Below are positions 25,394 through 33,338 of a stretch of DNA of 64,000 bases, piece after piece; within the stretch, counting starts at the first letter, position 1; the number at the start of each line of letters is the position of its first letter. The stretch is from contig NZ_QZDT01000012.1 of the NCBI RefSeq assembly GCF_009917485.1, positions 55,872-119,871 on the forward strand, written 5' to 3'. This DNA is from Parablautia muri (lineage in GTDB: Bacteria; Bacillota; Clostridia; Lachnospirales; Lachnospiraceae). Made by a program: the position numbers and the translations under genes. Below the pieces are notes generated by a model. That model saw only the letters and a program-made list of their open reading frames with translations, ran no database searches and had not been told where the DNA came from.

Positions 25394-26788
25394 ATGAAAA
25401 GCCTGTTAAAAATTTATGGTAGATACATTGGTTCCACATGGATAATTTTAGTACTGCTGGGTATGGTGAATTTAAGCGTTATGTGCTGGATTATGCTAGA
25501 CCGGGTGGTAAACTATGAATCCGGATTTGCAACAAGTTTTCGAAGTATGGCAGAACTTTTAGTGGAAAAGGATTCAGAAGGTGAATTGTTTCTTACACAG
25601 CAGGGAAAGGATTTTTTGGAGGAAAGTCAGTATGCATTTCTTATGCTCTTAAATGACACAGGAGATGTGATTTTTGAATGGAATCTGCCGGAGAATTTTA
25701 AGGACCATTATACCGCCGGGGAGATTGCCGGTTTTACCAGATGGTATCTGAATGATTATCCTGTAAAGGTGTGGCAGACCAAGGAAGGACTTTTGGCAGC
25801 AGGAGGAAAAAAGAACAGCCTTTGGAAATTTACTTTAGAATTGCCAATGGGATTTATGAGCCATATCGGGCAATATATTCGTGTTCTTGTGGGCGCTAAT
25901 TTGTTGATTATCTTATGTATGGTAGGGTTTTTGGGATATCGGTATTATAAGTCCCTTTGCCCTTTGTCAGAGGCAATTGAAGCGCTATCCTGTAACCAGC
26001 AGATTTATCTTACGGAAAAAGGAGTCGCATGGGAATTAGCAGTTAAGCTTAACCGCACTTCCGATATTTTAAAAGAGCAAAGACAGACGATTCAGAAGCG
26101 AGATATGGCAAGGACGGAATGGATTGCCGGTGTTTCCCATGATATACGGACACCGCTTTCCGTTATAATGGGGTATGCGGATGAGCTGATGCAAAATGAA
26201 AAGCTTGGACAAAAGGAGCGCGCAAAGGCCGCCGTCATAAGAAATCAAAGTATTAAAATCAGGCAGCTGATAGAGGACTTAAATCTTACTTCTAAGCTGG
26301 AATATCATATGCAGCCTCTTAGGGTAACTCCCTTTTACCCGGCAGTGCTGCTGCGCACGCTGGCGGCAGAATTTATGAACGAAGGATTAGGCGGGCAATT
26401 CGAAGTAGTGCCTTTCATAGAGTTTGAGCTGGAAGGGGTGACTTTAAAGGGAGACGAAGAATTGATGAAAAGAGCGGTAAGAAATTTGCTAAGCAACAGC
26501 ACCCGGCATAATCCGGATGGATGCAGGATATGGATAAGAGGAGGAATAGAGTCGGGCAAATGTGTGATTGAAGTTTCAGATGATGGATGCGGAATACCGG
26601 AAGTGGTTGTGCAGGAACTTTTTGGGGAAGACGGGGATAGATGGAACGAAAAGAAACCTCACATTATGGGCCTGAGAATCGTAAAACAGATTGTAGCGGC
26701 ACATAAAGGAGATTTCCGGATCATGATGGAAGGACATTGTGTAAAAATGTCCCTCCCCATTGATGGAGCGTTTCCTTATGCCACATAA
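25394..26788 (+). CDS. Sensor histidine kinase (LanK/CprK type)
   Basis: This 464-residue kinase has two membrane helices near residues 10-35 and 160-185 around an extracytoplasmic sensor of about 120 residues. A HisKA domain follows with phospho-histidine in GVSHDIRTPLSVIMGYADE. The HATPase domain has N box LLSNSTRHNPDG and G box VSDDGCGIPEVV. Architecture and partners match NisK/CprK-type peptide sensors. The start at 25394 is set by AGGAGGAG; TTG 25364 is part of the intergenic leader-like DNA. Its 3' end overlaps the convergent hemolysin-III gene by 13 nt. Confidence 0.88.
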   Translation: MKSLLKIYGRYIGSTWIILVLLGMVNLSVMCWIMLDRVVNYESGFATSFRSMAELLVEKDSEGELFLTQQGKDFLEESQYAFLMLLNDTGDVIFEWNLPENFKDHYTAGEIAGFTRWYLNDYPVKVWQTKEGLLAAGGKKNSLWKFTLELPMGFMSHIGQYIRVLVGANLLIILCMVGFLGYRYYKSLCPLSEAIEALSCNQQIYLTEKGVAWELAVKLNRTSDILKEQRQTIQKRDMARTEWIAGVSHDIRTPLSVIMGYADELMQNEKLGQKERAKAAVIRNQSIKIRQLIEDLNLTSKLEYHMQPLRVTPFYPAVLLRTLAAEFMNEGLGGQFEVVPFIEFELEGVTLKGDEELMKRAVRNLLSNSTRHNPDGCRIWIRGGIESGKCVIEVSDDGCGIPEVVVQELFGEDGDRWNEKKPHIMGLRIVKQIVAAHKGDFRIMMEGHCVKMSLPIDGAFPYAT

Positions 26789-27426
26789 AGAAACATGAAG
26801 ATAAAATGGCAGATACTTCCTCCCATTACAAAAAGATGGAAAATTTCATGTGAACCAAAAAATTTGTACCTTTCATTAAAAACCGGAAGCTTTAAGGCGT
26901 AAATGACACCGCCAATGGTGTAAATAATTCCCCCTGCTAGGAGCCAGCCAAAAGCGGCGTGGGGGAGCATATTCCACAAAGGCCTGAACACGGCAACACA
27001 GACCCATCCCATGGCAATATATATGACAGAAGAAAACCATTTAGGGCAGGTAATCCAGCAGGCCTTTAAGGTCATGCCAAGCAGCGCGATTGCCCATACA
27101 ACTGCAAGTAAGGTGTAGCCCAGCCTTCCGCCTAAAACATTTAGACATACAGGCGTATAAGAGCCGGCAATAAGTACAAAAATCATCATATGATCCAGCT
27201 TGCGGAAAACGCAAAGCGCCTTTCCGCTGATATTCAGTGAATGGTATGTTGTACTGGCGCCGTACAGTAAAATCATGCTCATGCAAAATATGCTTAGAGT
27301 AAGCACTGACCTGCCGCCGGAAAAAAGAGCGGCTTTTATGAGAAGCGGCATAGCGGCCAAAACCGCCATCATCATCCCAATAAAATGTGTTATAGCACTT
27401 CCAGGCTCCCGTATTGTGATCTGCAT
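26776..27426 (-). CDS. Hemolysin III / PAQR-family membrane protein
   Basis: This 216-residue protein has seven hydrophobic segments and the hallmark residues of the YqfA/HlyIII family. These are STTYHSL near residue 60, FRKLDHMMIFVLIAGSYTP, and the C-terminal GSHEIFHLFVMGGSICHF, whose serine, aspartate and three histidines form the metal site. The cellular role of bacterial members is poorly defined; they are related to eukaryotic PAQR receptors. AAGGAGG lies seven bases upstream of the ATG. It is monocistronic, and its stop region overlaps the sensor kinase gene. Confidence 0.9.
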   Translation of the reverse strand: MQITIREPGSAITHFIGMMMAVLAAMPLLIKAALFSGGRSVLTLSIFCMSMILLYGASTTYHSLNISGKALCVFRKLDHMMIFVLIAGSYTPVCLNVLGGRLGYTLLAVVWAIALLGMTLKACWITCPKWFSSVIYIAMGWVCVAVFRPLWNMLPHAAFGWLLAGGIIYTIGGVIYALKLPVFNERYKFFGSHEIFHLFVMGGSICHFIFMFLYVA

Positions 27427-27699
27427 AAAAATTCCTCCTTTATATAAAACCTGTTAAGTAGTTTTAGAAACTATATATAATATATATTAATACTACTACT
27501 TATTGTTTCGTGTGTCAAATATTATTATGCATATATCGTTTTTATAGGTAACAGTTTCGCAAAAGGCTGAACTGTTATTTTCGCATTTTGCATCTTATTT
27601 CGTTAAAAGGTTTCTGATAGGCTATAAATAGAGGTCATTATATTTGTGAATTCTATTGTCAAATAGGGGATAAAATAAATATGCTATGTTGTGTTAGAC

Positions 27700-27755
27700 A
27701 AATATGTGCTTGCGTTCCAATTTATGGATTGCTGGCAGGAATGGAGATGAAAAGG
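27700..27755 (+). repeat. Type A leader before the recombinase
   Basis: AAATATG (27700-27706), 10-nt loop TGCTTGCGTT, CCAATTT (27717-27723). Helix 2 is TCCA/TGGA instead of GCCC/GGGC, a compensated change. It continues TTGCTGGCAGGAATGGAG and ATG 27756. Confidence 0.7.
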
Positions 27756-28598
27756 ATGGGTTATGAACGAACAGAAGAAATGTTGACAGCATATGAAGGA
27801 TACTTGAGAGAAGAAGAACACAAACAAACAACTATTGAAAAATATATGCGGGATATACGCTTTTTTACCTCCTGGCTTGGAGGAAGGCCAGTGGAAAAAG
27901 CAGTGGTGCTGGAGTGGAAGGAATATTTGCAAACGAAAGGACTTGCGCCTGCTACAATTAATGCTAAACTCTCTGCGCTAAACGGCCTTTTTCAGTTTGC
28001 AGGGATGAAGGAGTGTAGCGTAAAATTTCTGCGGATTCAGCGACAGATGTTTCGTGAACCGTCAAGAGAGCTGACCCAGGATGAATATAAAAGATTATTG
28101 GGAAGGGCCCGAAGGGAAGGAAAAGAGAGGCTGGCACTTTTGATAGAGACTATCTGCGCCACAGGAATCCGGGTCAGTGAGGTTGCCTATATCACGGTTG
28201 AAGCGGCCAGAAAGGGACGGGCGGAAATAGATTTGAAAGGTAAAATACGGGTAATTTTAATTCCGGAAAAGCTGTGTAAGAAATTAATCAAATATGCGGA
28301 AATGGAGAGAATTACCTGCGGTGAGATATTCCTTACACAAAATGGAAAAGGTTTGTCAAGGCAACAGATATGGCGGGAGATGAAAGAACTTTGTAAAAAG
28401 ACCGGAGTAGAACCTTCTAAAGTATTTCCTCATAACCTGCGTCATCTATTTGCAACCTTATTTTATAGGGTATGCAAAGATATTGTACAGCTTGCAGATG
28501 TGCTCGGGCACAGTTCCATTAATACTACACGGATTTATCTGATGACAACAGGAACAGAACATGCCAGGCATTTGGAAATGCTAAAACTGGTGATGTAG
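27756..28598 (+). CDS. Tyrosine recombinase (site-specific integrase)
   Basis: This 280-residue recombinase has an N-terminal SAM-like core-binding domain (residues 7-90) and a catalytic domain (about 105-275). All active-site residues are present: R139 in GIRVSEV, K163 in GKIRVILIP, H226 and R229 in PHNLRHLFA, H252 in LGHSSINTT and nucleophile Y261. It is therefore probably active in DNA strand exchange. GGAG nine bases upstream favours ATG 27756 over the upstream in-frame starts. No excisionase, att repeats or cargo were recognised, so it is a solitary XerC-like enzyme or the remains of an element. Confidence 0.9.
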   Translation: MGYERTEEMLTAYEGYLREEEHKQTTIEKYMRDIRFFTSWLGGRPVEKAVVLEWKEYLQTKGLAPATINAKLSALNGLFQFAGMKECSVKFLRIQRQMFREPSRELTQDEYKRLLGRARREGKERLALLIETICATGIRVSEVAYITVEAARKGRAEIDLKGKIRVILIPEKLCKKLIKYAEMERITCGEIFLTQNGKGLSRQQIWREMKELCKKTGVEPSKVFPHNLRHLFATLFYRVCKDIVQLADVLGHSSINTTRIYLMTTGTEHARHLEMLKLVM

Positions 28599-28709
28599 AC
28601 GGAATCAACATTCTGTCAACAGTTAAGTGATATAACTACATTATATGCGCTTATTATAGCACAGATGATTTATGGTTTACAATATGATTTTATGAATTGA
28701 GAGCGTAAG

Positions 28710-28754
28710 AAAGCAAGGTCGCAAAATTTATATTGTGATCTTGTTTGCTTTTTG
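28710..28754 (+). terminator. Probable terminator after the recombinase
   Basis: AAAGCAA pairs with TTGCTTT, with partial GGTC/GATC pairing inside, followed by a T-rich run ending near 28763. The rest of the 28599-28941 gap shows no supportable gene. Confidence 0.5.
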
Positions 28755-28941
28755 TACTTTTTTCTTCGTGTAAAGCTTTATTCGTTTTTATTTTTGGTAT
28801 GTATGATAGGTCCTATCAAAACTACCTGTAGACAGAATGTTGAGTCTGTCAATAGTGATAAAGATGGCGAATTAGTCTGGCTGAACTGTTACGAATTGTT
28901 ACAAATTGTAACCGACTATCACGATAAAGAGGGACAAAAAT

Positions 28942-29418
28942 ATGGGACACTCAACAAAAAAGCTGGATTTAACAGGACAGAAGTATGGTAAATTGACGGT
29001 TTTGCATCCGGCAGAAAATATTGGGAGCAGAACGGCATGGGTTTGCAGGTGTGAATGTGGAAAGGAAACCATTGTAAAAACCTATCATCTGCGCAATGGG
29101 CATGTGATGAGCTGTGGCTGCATGAATGCCCACGGTATAGGGACACGGTTGAATTATATTGATGGCACATGCGTAGAGATACTGCGGGCTAAGACAGTGC
29201 GGAAGAACAATACAAGCGGCGTCCCCGGCGTAGATTGGCTGTCCTCCCGGCAGCGGTGGCGTGCATCCATCTGCTTTAAAGGACAGCGTTATTATCTGGG
29301 CAGGTATGAGCGGTTTGAGGATGCAGTGTCAGCACGGAAAAAGGCTGAGGAAAAACTGCATGATAAATTCCTGACAGAGTTTGAACAGGCGGAACAGGTG
29401 GAACATCTTCCGAAGTAG
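28942..29418 (+). CDS. AP2-domain DNA-binding protein
   Basis: This 158-residue protein opens with TGQKYGKLTVL, followed by a five-cysteine cluster (C35, C37 and C39 in VCRCECG; C58 and C60 in SCGC). Together these form the zinc-binding N-terminal module common in phage and HNH-associated proteins. Residues about 88-143 form an AP2-type domain (NNTSGVPGVDWLSSRQRWRA, then YYLGRYERFEDAVSARKKAEE). Such proteins are usually carried by phages and mobile elements and bind DNA. AGAGGG lies nine bases before the ATG. With the recombinase upstream it suggests a decayed mobile segment. The function here is unknown. Confidence 0.8.
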   Translation: MGHSTKKLDLTGQKYGKLTVLHPAENIGSRTAWVCRCECGKETIVKTYHLRNGHVMSCGCMNAHGIGTRLNYIDGTCVEILRAKTVRKNNTSGVPGVDWLSSRQRWRASICFKGQRYYLGRYERFEDAVSARKKAEEKLHDKFLTEFEQAEQVEHLPK

Positions 29419-29421
29419 AGG

Positions 29422-31491
29422 CTACCAGCTCTTTTTAAGCTCCATGTTCCAGTCAAGTTCATAAGGACTGTCATCAGACTCCTTCAACATTTCATAATAA
29501 CGATAGCGCTCCCTGGTAGAGGAATCGTCCTTAGAAGCAGAATCTCTGCTCCAGAACTGGAAACCCAGCATATACCCATCTACCATTTCCTCCCAGGAGG
29601 AATAGAGCTGCTGAAGTACGAGAGAATTTTCCAATGAGCCATCCATGGCTTCCTCGTAGGTCATGTAACCGCAAATATAAAAATCAGCGTACAGCTGGTT
29701 TACCCTGCAAAGATCCCAGGCAGCCATGTAGTTTGCATCATGGCCTTCCTGATACATATTGTAAGCTATCACATAGCGGTAATCATTGGATAATTGTGAT
29801 TGCAGAAATTTCTTTCTAAACTCTTTCTCATCCAAATCTAAAAGCCCCATCTCCTTTAACTGGTCCATACATTCCTGACAGGTCTGCCTGTGGCCTTTTT
29901 CTTTCAAACGTTCCACAACCTCCAGTGCCGATTCTCTGTCGGTTATGCTCCAGCTATTGCGAAGTCCCCAATCGATCAATTCCTGATGTTCCTCAGTGAT
30001 TTTAAGGCCGCCCACCAGATGCCAGTTAAATCCATTGCTGTAGGTAAGAGGCGCGTAGGTGGCATTAAACCACAAGACCGTATCAGGAAGGGAAGGCTCC
30101 TGCATTATGTCTCCCTCACCACCCATAAGCATAGCCATGGTAAGAGGAGCCGCTTCCCCGGCCGTATCGGTTTTCGCTCCTGTATTGGCACCCCTCTGCT
30201 CCAAAGCAGCGTTTCCCGGATCTAAGGCATCCGTCTGGTACTGCTCATTGCAATATTTAAACAGGTCAATGCCATAGGCGGTTTCCAATTCCCGGATAAC
30301 CGCATCGGTAGCGGCATCTTTCTGTTCATAGGAAAGAAAAATCTCAAGGGCAAGATAAAACGTATCGTCAATTGGAATATAGCATAGAGCCTCCACTCTA
30401 GGCAGATATTCATCTGACTGATATCCTTTTTTCTCATAGGAAATTGCCATTTGCAATGCATTTTCAAATCCGGGAACCGGCATCATGGCGCTTCTTTGGA
30501 CATTTCGTATGGTGGACGTATTATGCAGCGCGGTTTCATATTTTATATCTGCAGTGCTTTTCATCTCTGTGACCAGAGCGCTGCCGGAATAAATCTCCTC
30601 AACGTCTGCACTGACCAAAACTCCATGCAGAAAAGAATAAGCATTTGTCCGGTCTATATCTGCAATCCGTGCTTTCGGGAGCATCAGATTACATTCCGCT
30701 TCCCGGTAATAATCTGATATGGAGGTGAGGCCCATATACTGATAACCTTCCAAATCTTCGAGGACTTTATCCCCTTCCCCTGCCTGATACGTATCTTGGT
30801 CTTCGGAAACCTCCCAGGTGCTGCCTGGCTTGATTAAATCCAGATTAATGCTATGGCAGGCAGCCAATTCATCAATAAGAGGCTCCGTGTCCTCGTCAGC
30901 ATAATCATCATATACAGTAACTATCCAGAGAATGCCGGCTCCTGAGGGCTGCATTTCCAGATAATAAAGTTCCCTTAATTCAAAGGAGGCACCATCGTAA
31001 TCCACACCTTTGCCCATAAAAATAAAATACCTGTCCTCGCCATTTTCAATAATACCAGTGTCTGCCACATCTATATAATCTGAATCCGCTTCATGAGCAT
31101 ACTTTTGCTTTAGCGTAAGATGGTCCTCAAAGGATGCATAGCGTTCCTCTGCTTCCCCATAGCCATAAACATCAGCAGAGTAAGAAATTCCATGCTGACT
31201 AAGGGAAGCATAGCCGTCAATGATATCGACATCTTTGGGCATATAGATTTCATATACAGAGCCCCGATCATTAATATCCTCAATTTCCTTTTTAGCAAGA
31301 TAGGTATAAGGACTTTCCGCTTCAGCCTCCATACCGCTATCAGAAGCCTCAGAACTATCCTTTTCCGCCGCCGTTTCCTTTCGAAACGAAACAGATGCCC
31401 CATTCGAGCGCATCTCACATCCTGACAGCATAACAACCGGCAACACCATTAAAACAACCAACATAAATCGTGATTTACAAACCGCTTTCAT
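29422..31491 (-). CDS. Large lipoprotein with C-terminal DUF1266 domain
   Basis: This 689-residue protein has a lipoprotein signal peptide with lipobox LSGC at residues 22-25, so it is anchored outside the membrane. Residues about 50-430 are acidic and unlike known families; internal similarity suggests two related halves (each with DTFYLALEIFL-like or YYLEMQPSGAG-like strands). Residues about 475-685 match DUF1266: WGLRNSWSITDRESALEVVE, AWDLCRVNQLYADFYICGYM and YSSWEEMVDGYMLGFQFW. DUF1266 is normally a cytoplasmic domain in enterobacterial proteins, so an exported form is unusual. The role is unknown. Confidence 0.75.
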   Translation of the reverse strand: MKAVCKSRFMLVVLMVLPVVMLSGCEMRSNGASVSFRKETAAEKDSSEASDSGMEAEAESPYTYLAKKEIEDINDRGSVYEIYMPKDVDIIDGYASLSQHGISYSADVYGYGEAEERYASFEDHLTLKQKYAHEADSDYIDVADTGIIENGEDRYFIFMGKGVDYDGASFELRELYYLEMQPSGAGILWIVTVYDDYADEDTEPLIDELAACHSINLDLIKPGSTWEVSEDQDTYQAGEGDKVLEDLEGYQYMGLTSISDYYREAECNLMLPKARIADIDRTNAYSFLHGVLVSADVEEIYSGSALVTEMKSTADIKYETALHNTSTIRNVQRSAMMPVPGFENALQMAISYEKKGYQSDEYLPRVEALCYIPIDDTFYLALEIFLSYEQKDAATDAVIRELETAYGIDLFKYCNEQYQTDALDPGNAALEQRGANTGAKTDTAGEAAPLTMAMLMGGEGDIMQEPSLPDTVLWFNATYAPLTYSNGFNWHLVGGLKITEEHQELIDWGLRNSWSITDRESALEVVERLKEKGHRQTCQECMDQLKEMGLLDLDEKEFRKKFLQSQLSNDYRYVIAYNMYQEGHDANYMAAWDLCRVNQLYADFYICGYMTYEEAMDGSLENSLVLQQLYSSWEEMVDGYMLGFQFWSRDSASKDDSSTRERYRYYEMLKESDDSPYELDWNMELKKSW

Positions 31492-31592
31492 TCTTCTTAA
31501 TTCCTCCGCTCCTCAAATCAAATTTGCATCAGATATGATAGACAGCTATGCTAATTTTTCAATTATTTAAAATTATAAAACTATTTGTTAAA

Positions 31593-31621
31593 ATTTTATC
31601 ACGAGATATATTCTTTTTCAA
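31593..31621 (-). promoter_or_regulatory. Promoter of the DUF1266 lipoprotein gene
   Basis: On the minus strand TTGAAA (31616-31621) and TAAAAT (31593-31598) are spaced 17 nt. The transcript start would be about 90 nt before the ATG. The 5' untranslated part contains GCAAATTTGATTTGAGGAG, similar to the type A leader end. Confidence 0.65.
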
Positions 31622-31742
31622 TGAATGAAAAGATTAATATTATATAAAACAGGTTACCTGCTGCGTTCTTCACGGAGCGAGAGCGCGGCGATGTTGACAT
31701 ATCGGCCCTCTCTGCGCGGCCTCCATTCAGTACTATCCTTTC

Positions 31743-33338
31743 TCATTCCACTCTCTCCCGATAAGCCGAAGGAGAAATCCCCTTGCTTTTCTTAAAACTA
31801 GTAGAAAAATAATACTGATTTGCATACCCGCATTTTTCACTAATCTCCCGAAGGGAAAGAGCAGAATTCTCTAAATACTGACAGGCCGCTTCAATCCGGG
31901 TGGAGGTAATGGTATCGCTGATACTAACCTCCATATTCTTCTTAAAAAGTGCGCTTAAATACGCCGGACTCACATTGGCAAACCGTGCAATATCATGAAG
32001 GCAAAGCTCATTGTTTTGATAATTTTCCCGTATATAGCCAAGCACTTGCTCACACAGCTGATTGTGGTAGGTTTTCAGAGAAATATCCAGTTTTTGACAT
32101 GCAAGATTGCAGATCTCCGACAACCAGGAGAAAAATTCTTCATTGGTATTAAAGGAATACAGCCGGGAATAGGTCTGGACTATTTTTTCCTCCAGATCCT
32201 TTGTTTCGATATCCAATTCATATAAAAATTTGAGCAGCCTTCCAAGCAGGTTGTAGGTGCGGACAAAGACAAAATCCTTTGTCTGATATTTGTCTAAAAG
32301 ATCTGCAGAAAACTCCTTAATCCAAAGCTCCATGGCCTGATAGTCTTTCTGGCAGATTAAGCGAATCAGCTCCTCCTCTTTGGCATCGGAAAAGGGCTCG
32401 AGAGAAAGGTTTTTGCCGAAGGCCTCCCTGGTATCAAATATATTTTTCTGAGGAAAGAAAAAGCGGTATTCCAGAGCATGTTTTGCGCTTTCATAGGATA
32501 AATGAACATTCCATAAATCAGATACAATGTTTCCAATTCCAATGTTTAAGGAAATGCCGGAATCCTGATATTTTGCAATAAGGTCTGAAGCGATTTTGTG
32601 AATCGTCTGCAAAAAATGGCTTGCATTGGAGCTGTTTTGTCCAAGAATAAGTTCCAGAAAGTCAAAGCGCTTAATGAGATAAAAGCTGTCAAATATCTGA
32701 CAAAAATCTTTGATGGAATCGTGAACTTGGTATAAAAGCATTTCGTATTGGGCTACGCCTATTTCATTTTTTAGTTCGGAAGCATTTTCTATATTAAAAA
32801 CAGTTACATTAAAGAACCGATATTGTAAATCAAGATTCAGGTATTGCATATGTGAGGCCAAATGGTAAGCGGCCTCCTTGCTGGGATAATTTAACAGGTC
32901 AAGAAAAAATTTCTCAATCATGGCAGGCCGACTGAGTTCTAACAGCTTCATATTTTTCTGCTCTTGATCAATCAGAGTGCAGGCACTGTTAATTTTTTCG
33001 GTCAAATAAGAATAATCAATGGGCTTTTCGATATAATCATATACGCCAATACGGATAGCATTTTTAGCATATTCAAATTTATCATAAGCGGAAATCAACA
33101 GAATTTTTACAAAAGGATTGCGGGAGATTGCCAGCTTGCTCATAGAAATTCCGTCCAGATCAGGCATCTCAATATCGGAGATAATAATGTCCACGAAATC
33201 TTCCTTTAATGCTTCAAGAGCGGAAAGGCCGTTATATTTAATATGAATAACCTGTGCATCAAGAGCTTCCCAGTCAATATTTTTGTTGATTCCCTCCACA
33301 GATAATGCATTGTCATCCACCAGCATAATTTTTTTCAT
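31743..33338 (-). CDS. YesN-type response regulator with AraC domain
   Basis: This 531-residue regulator has a receiver domain (residues 1-120), with acceptor D55 in IIISDIEMPDLDG and the lysine in YIEKPIDY. A central helical region follows, then an AraC-type double helix-turn-helix at about 430-530 (LHDIARFANVSPAYLSALFK and EISEKCGYANQYYFSTSFKK). It overlaps the kinase gene by 4 nt. Pairs like this respond to extracellular sugars and activate adjacent sugar-transport genes, here the divergent transporter and GH172 operon starting at 35357. Confidence 0.92.
   Translation of the reverse strand: MKKIMLVDDNALSVEGINKNIDWEALDAQVIHIKYNGLSALEALKEDFVDIIISDIEMPDLDGISMSKLAISRNPFVKILLISAYDKFEYAKNAIRIGVYDYIEKPIDYSYLTEKINSACTLIDQEQKNMKLLELSRPAMIEKFFLDLLNYPSKEAAYHLASHMQYLNLDLQYRFFNVTVFNIENASELKNEIGVAQYEMLLYQVHDSIKDFCQIFDSFYLIKRFDFLELILGQNSSNASHFLQTIHKIASDLIAKYQDSGISLNIGIGNIVSDLWNVHLSYESAKHALEYRFFFPQKNIFDTREAFGKNLSLEPFSDAKEEELIRLICQKDYQAMELWIKEFSADLLDKYQTKDFVFVRTYNLLGRLLKFLYELDIETKDLEEKIVQTYSRLYSFNTNEEFFSWLSEICNLACQKLDISLKTYHNQLCEQVLGYIRENYQNNELCLHDIARFANVSPAYLSALFKKNMEVSISDTITSTRIEAACQYLENSALSLREISEKCGYANQYYFSTSFKKSKGISPSAYRERVE

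Noticed and set aside
28752..28991. Open frame overlapping the start of the AP2 gene
   Set aside because: No ribosome site, hydrophobic low-complexity start in A+T-rich DNA, and it conflicts with the better supported AP2 start.
27427..31491. A prophage or integrative element around the recombinase
   Set aside because: No structural, replication, conjugation or excision genes and no flanking direct repeats could be seen.
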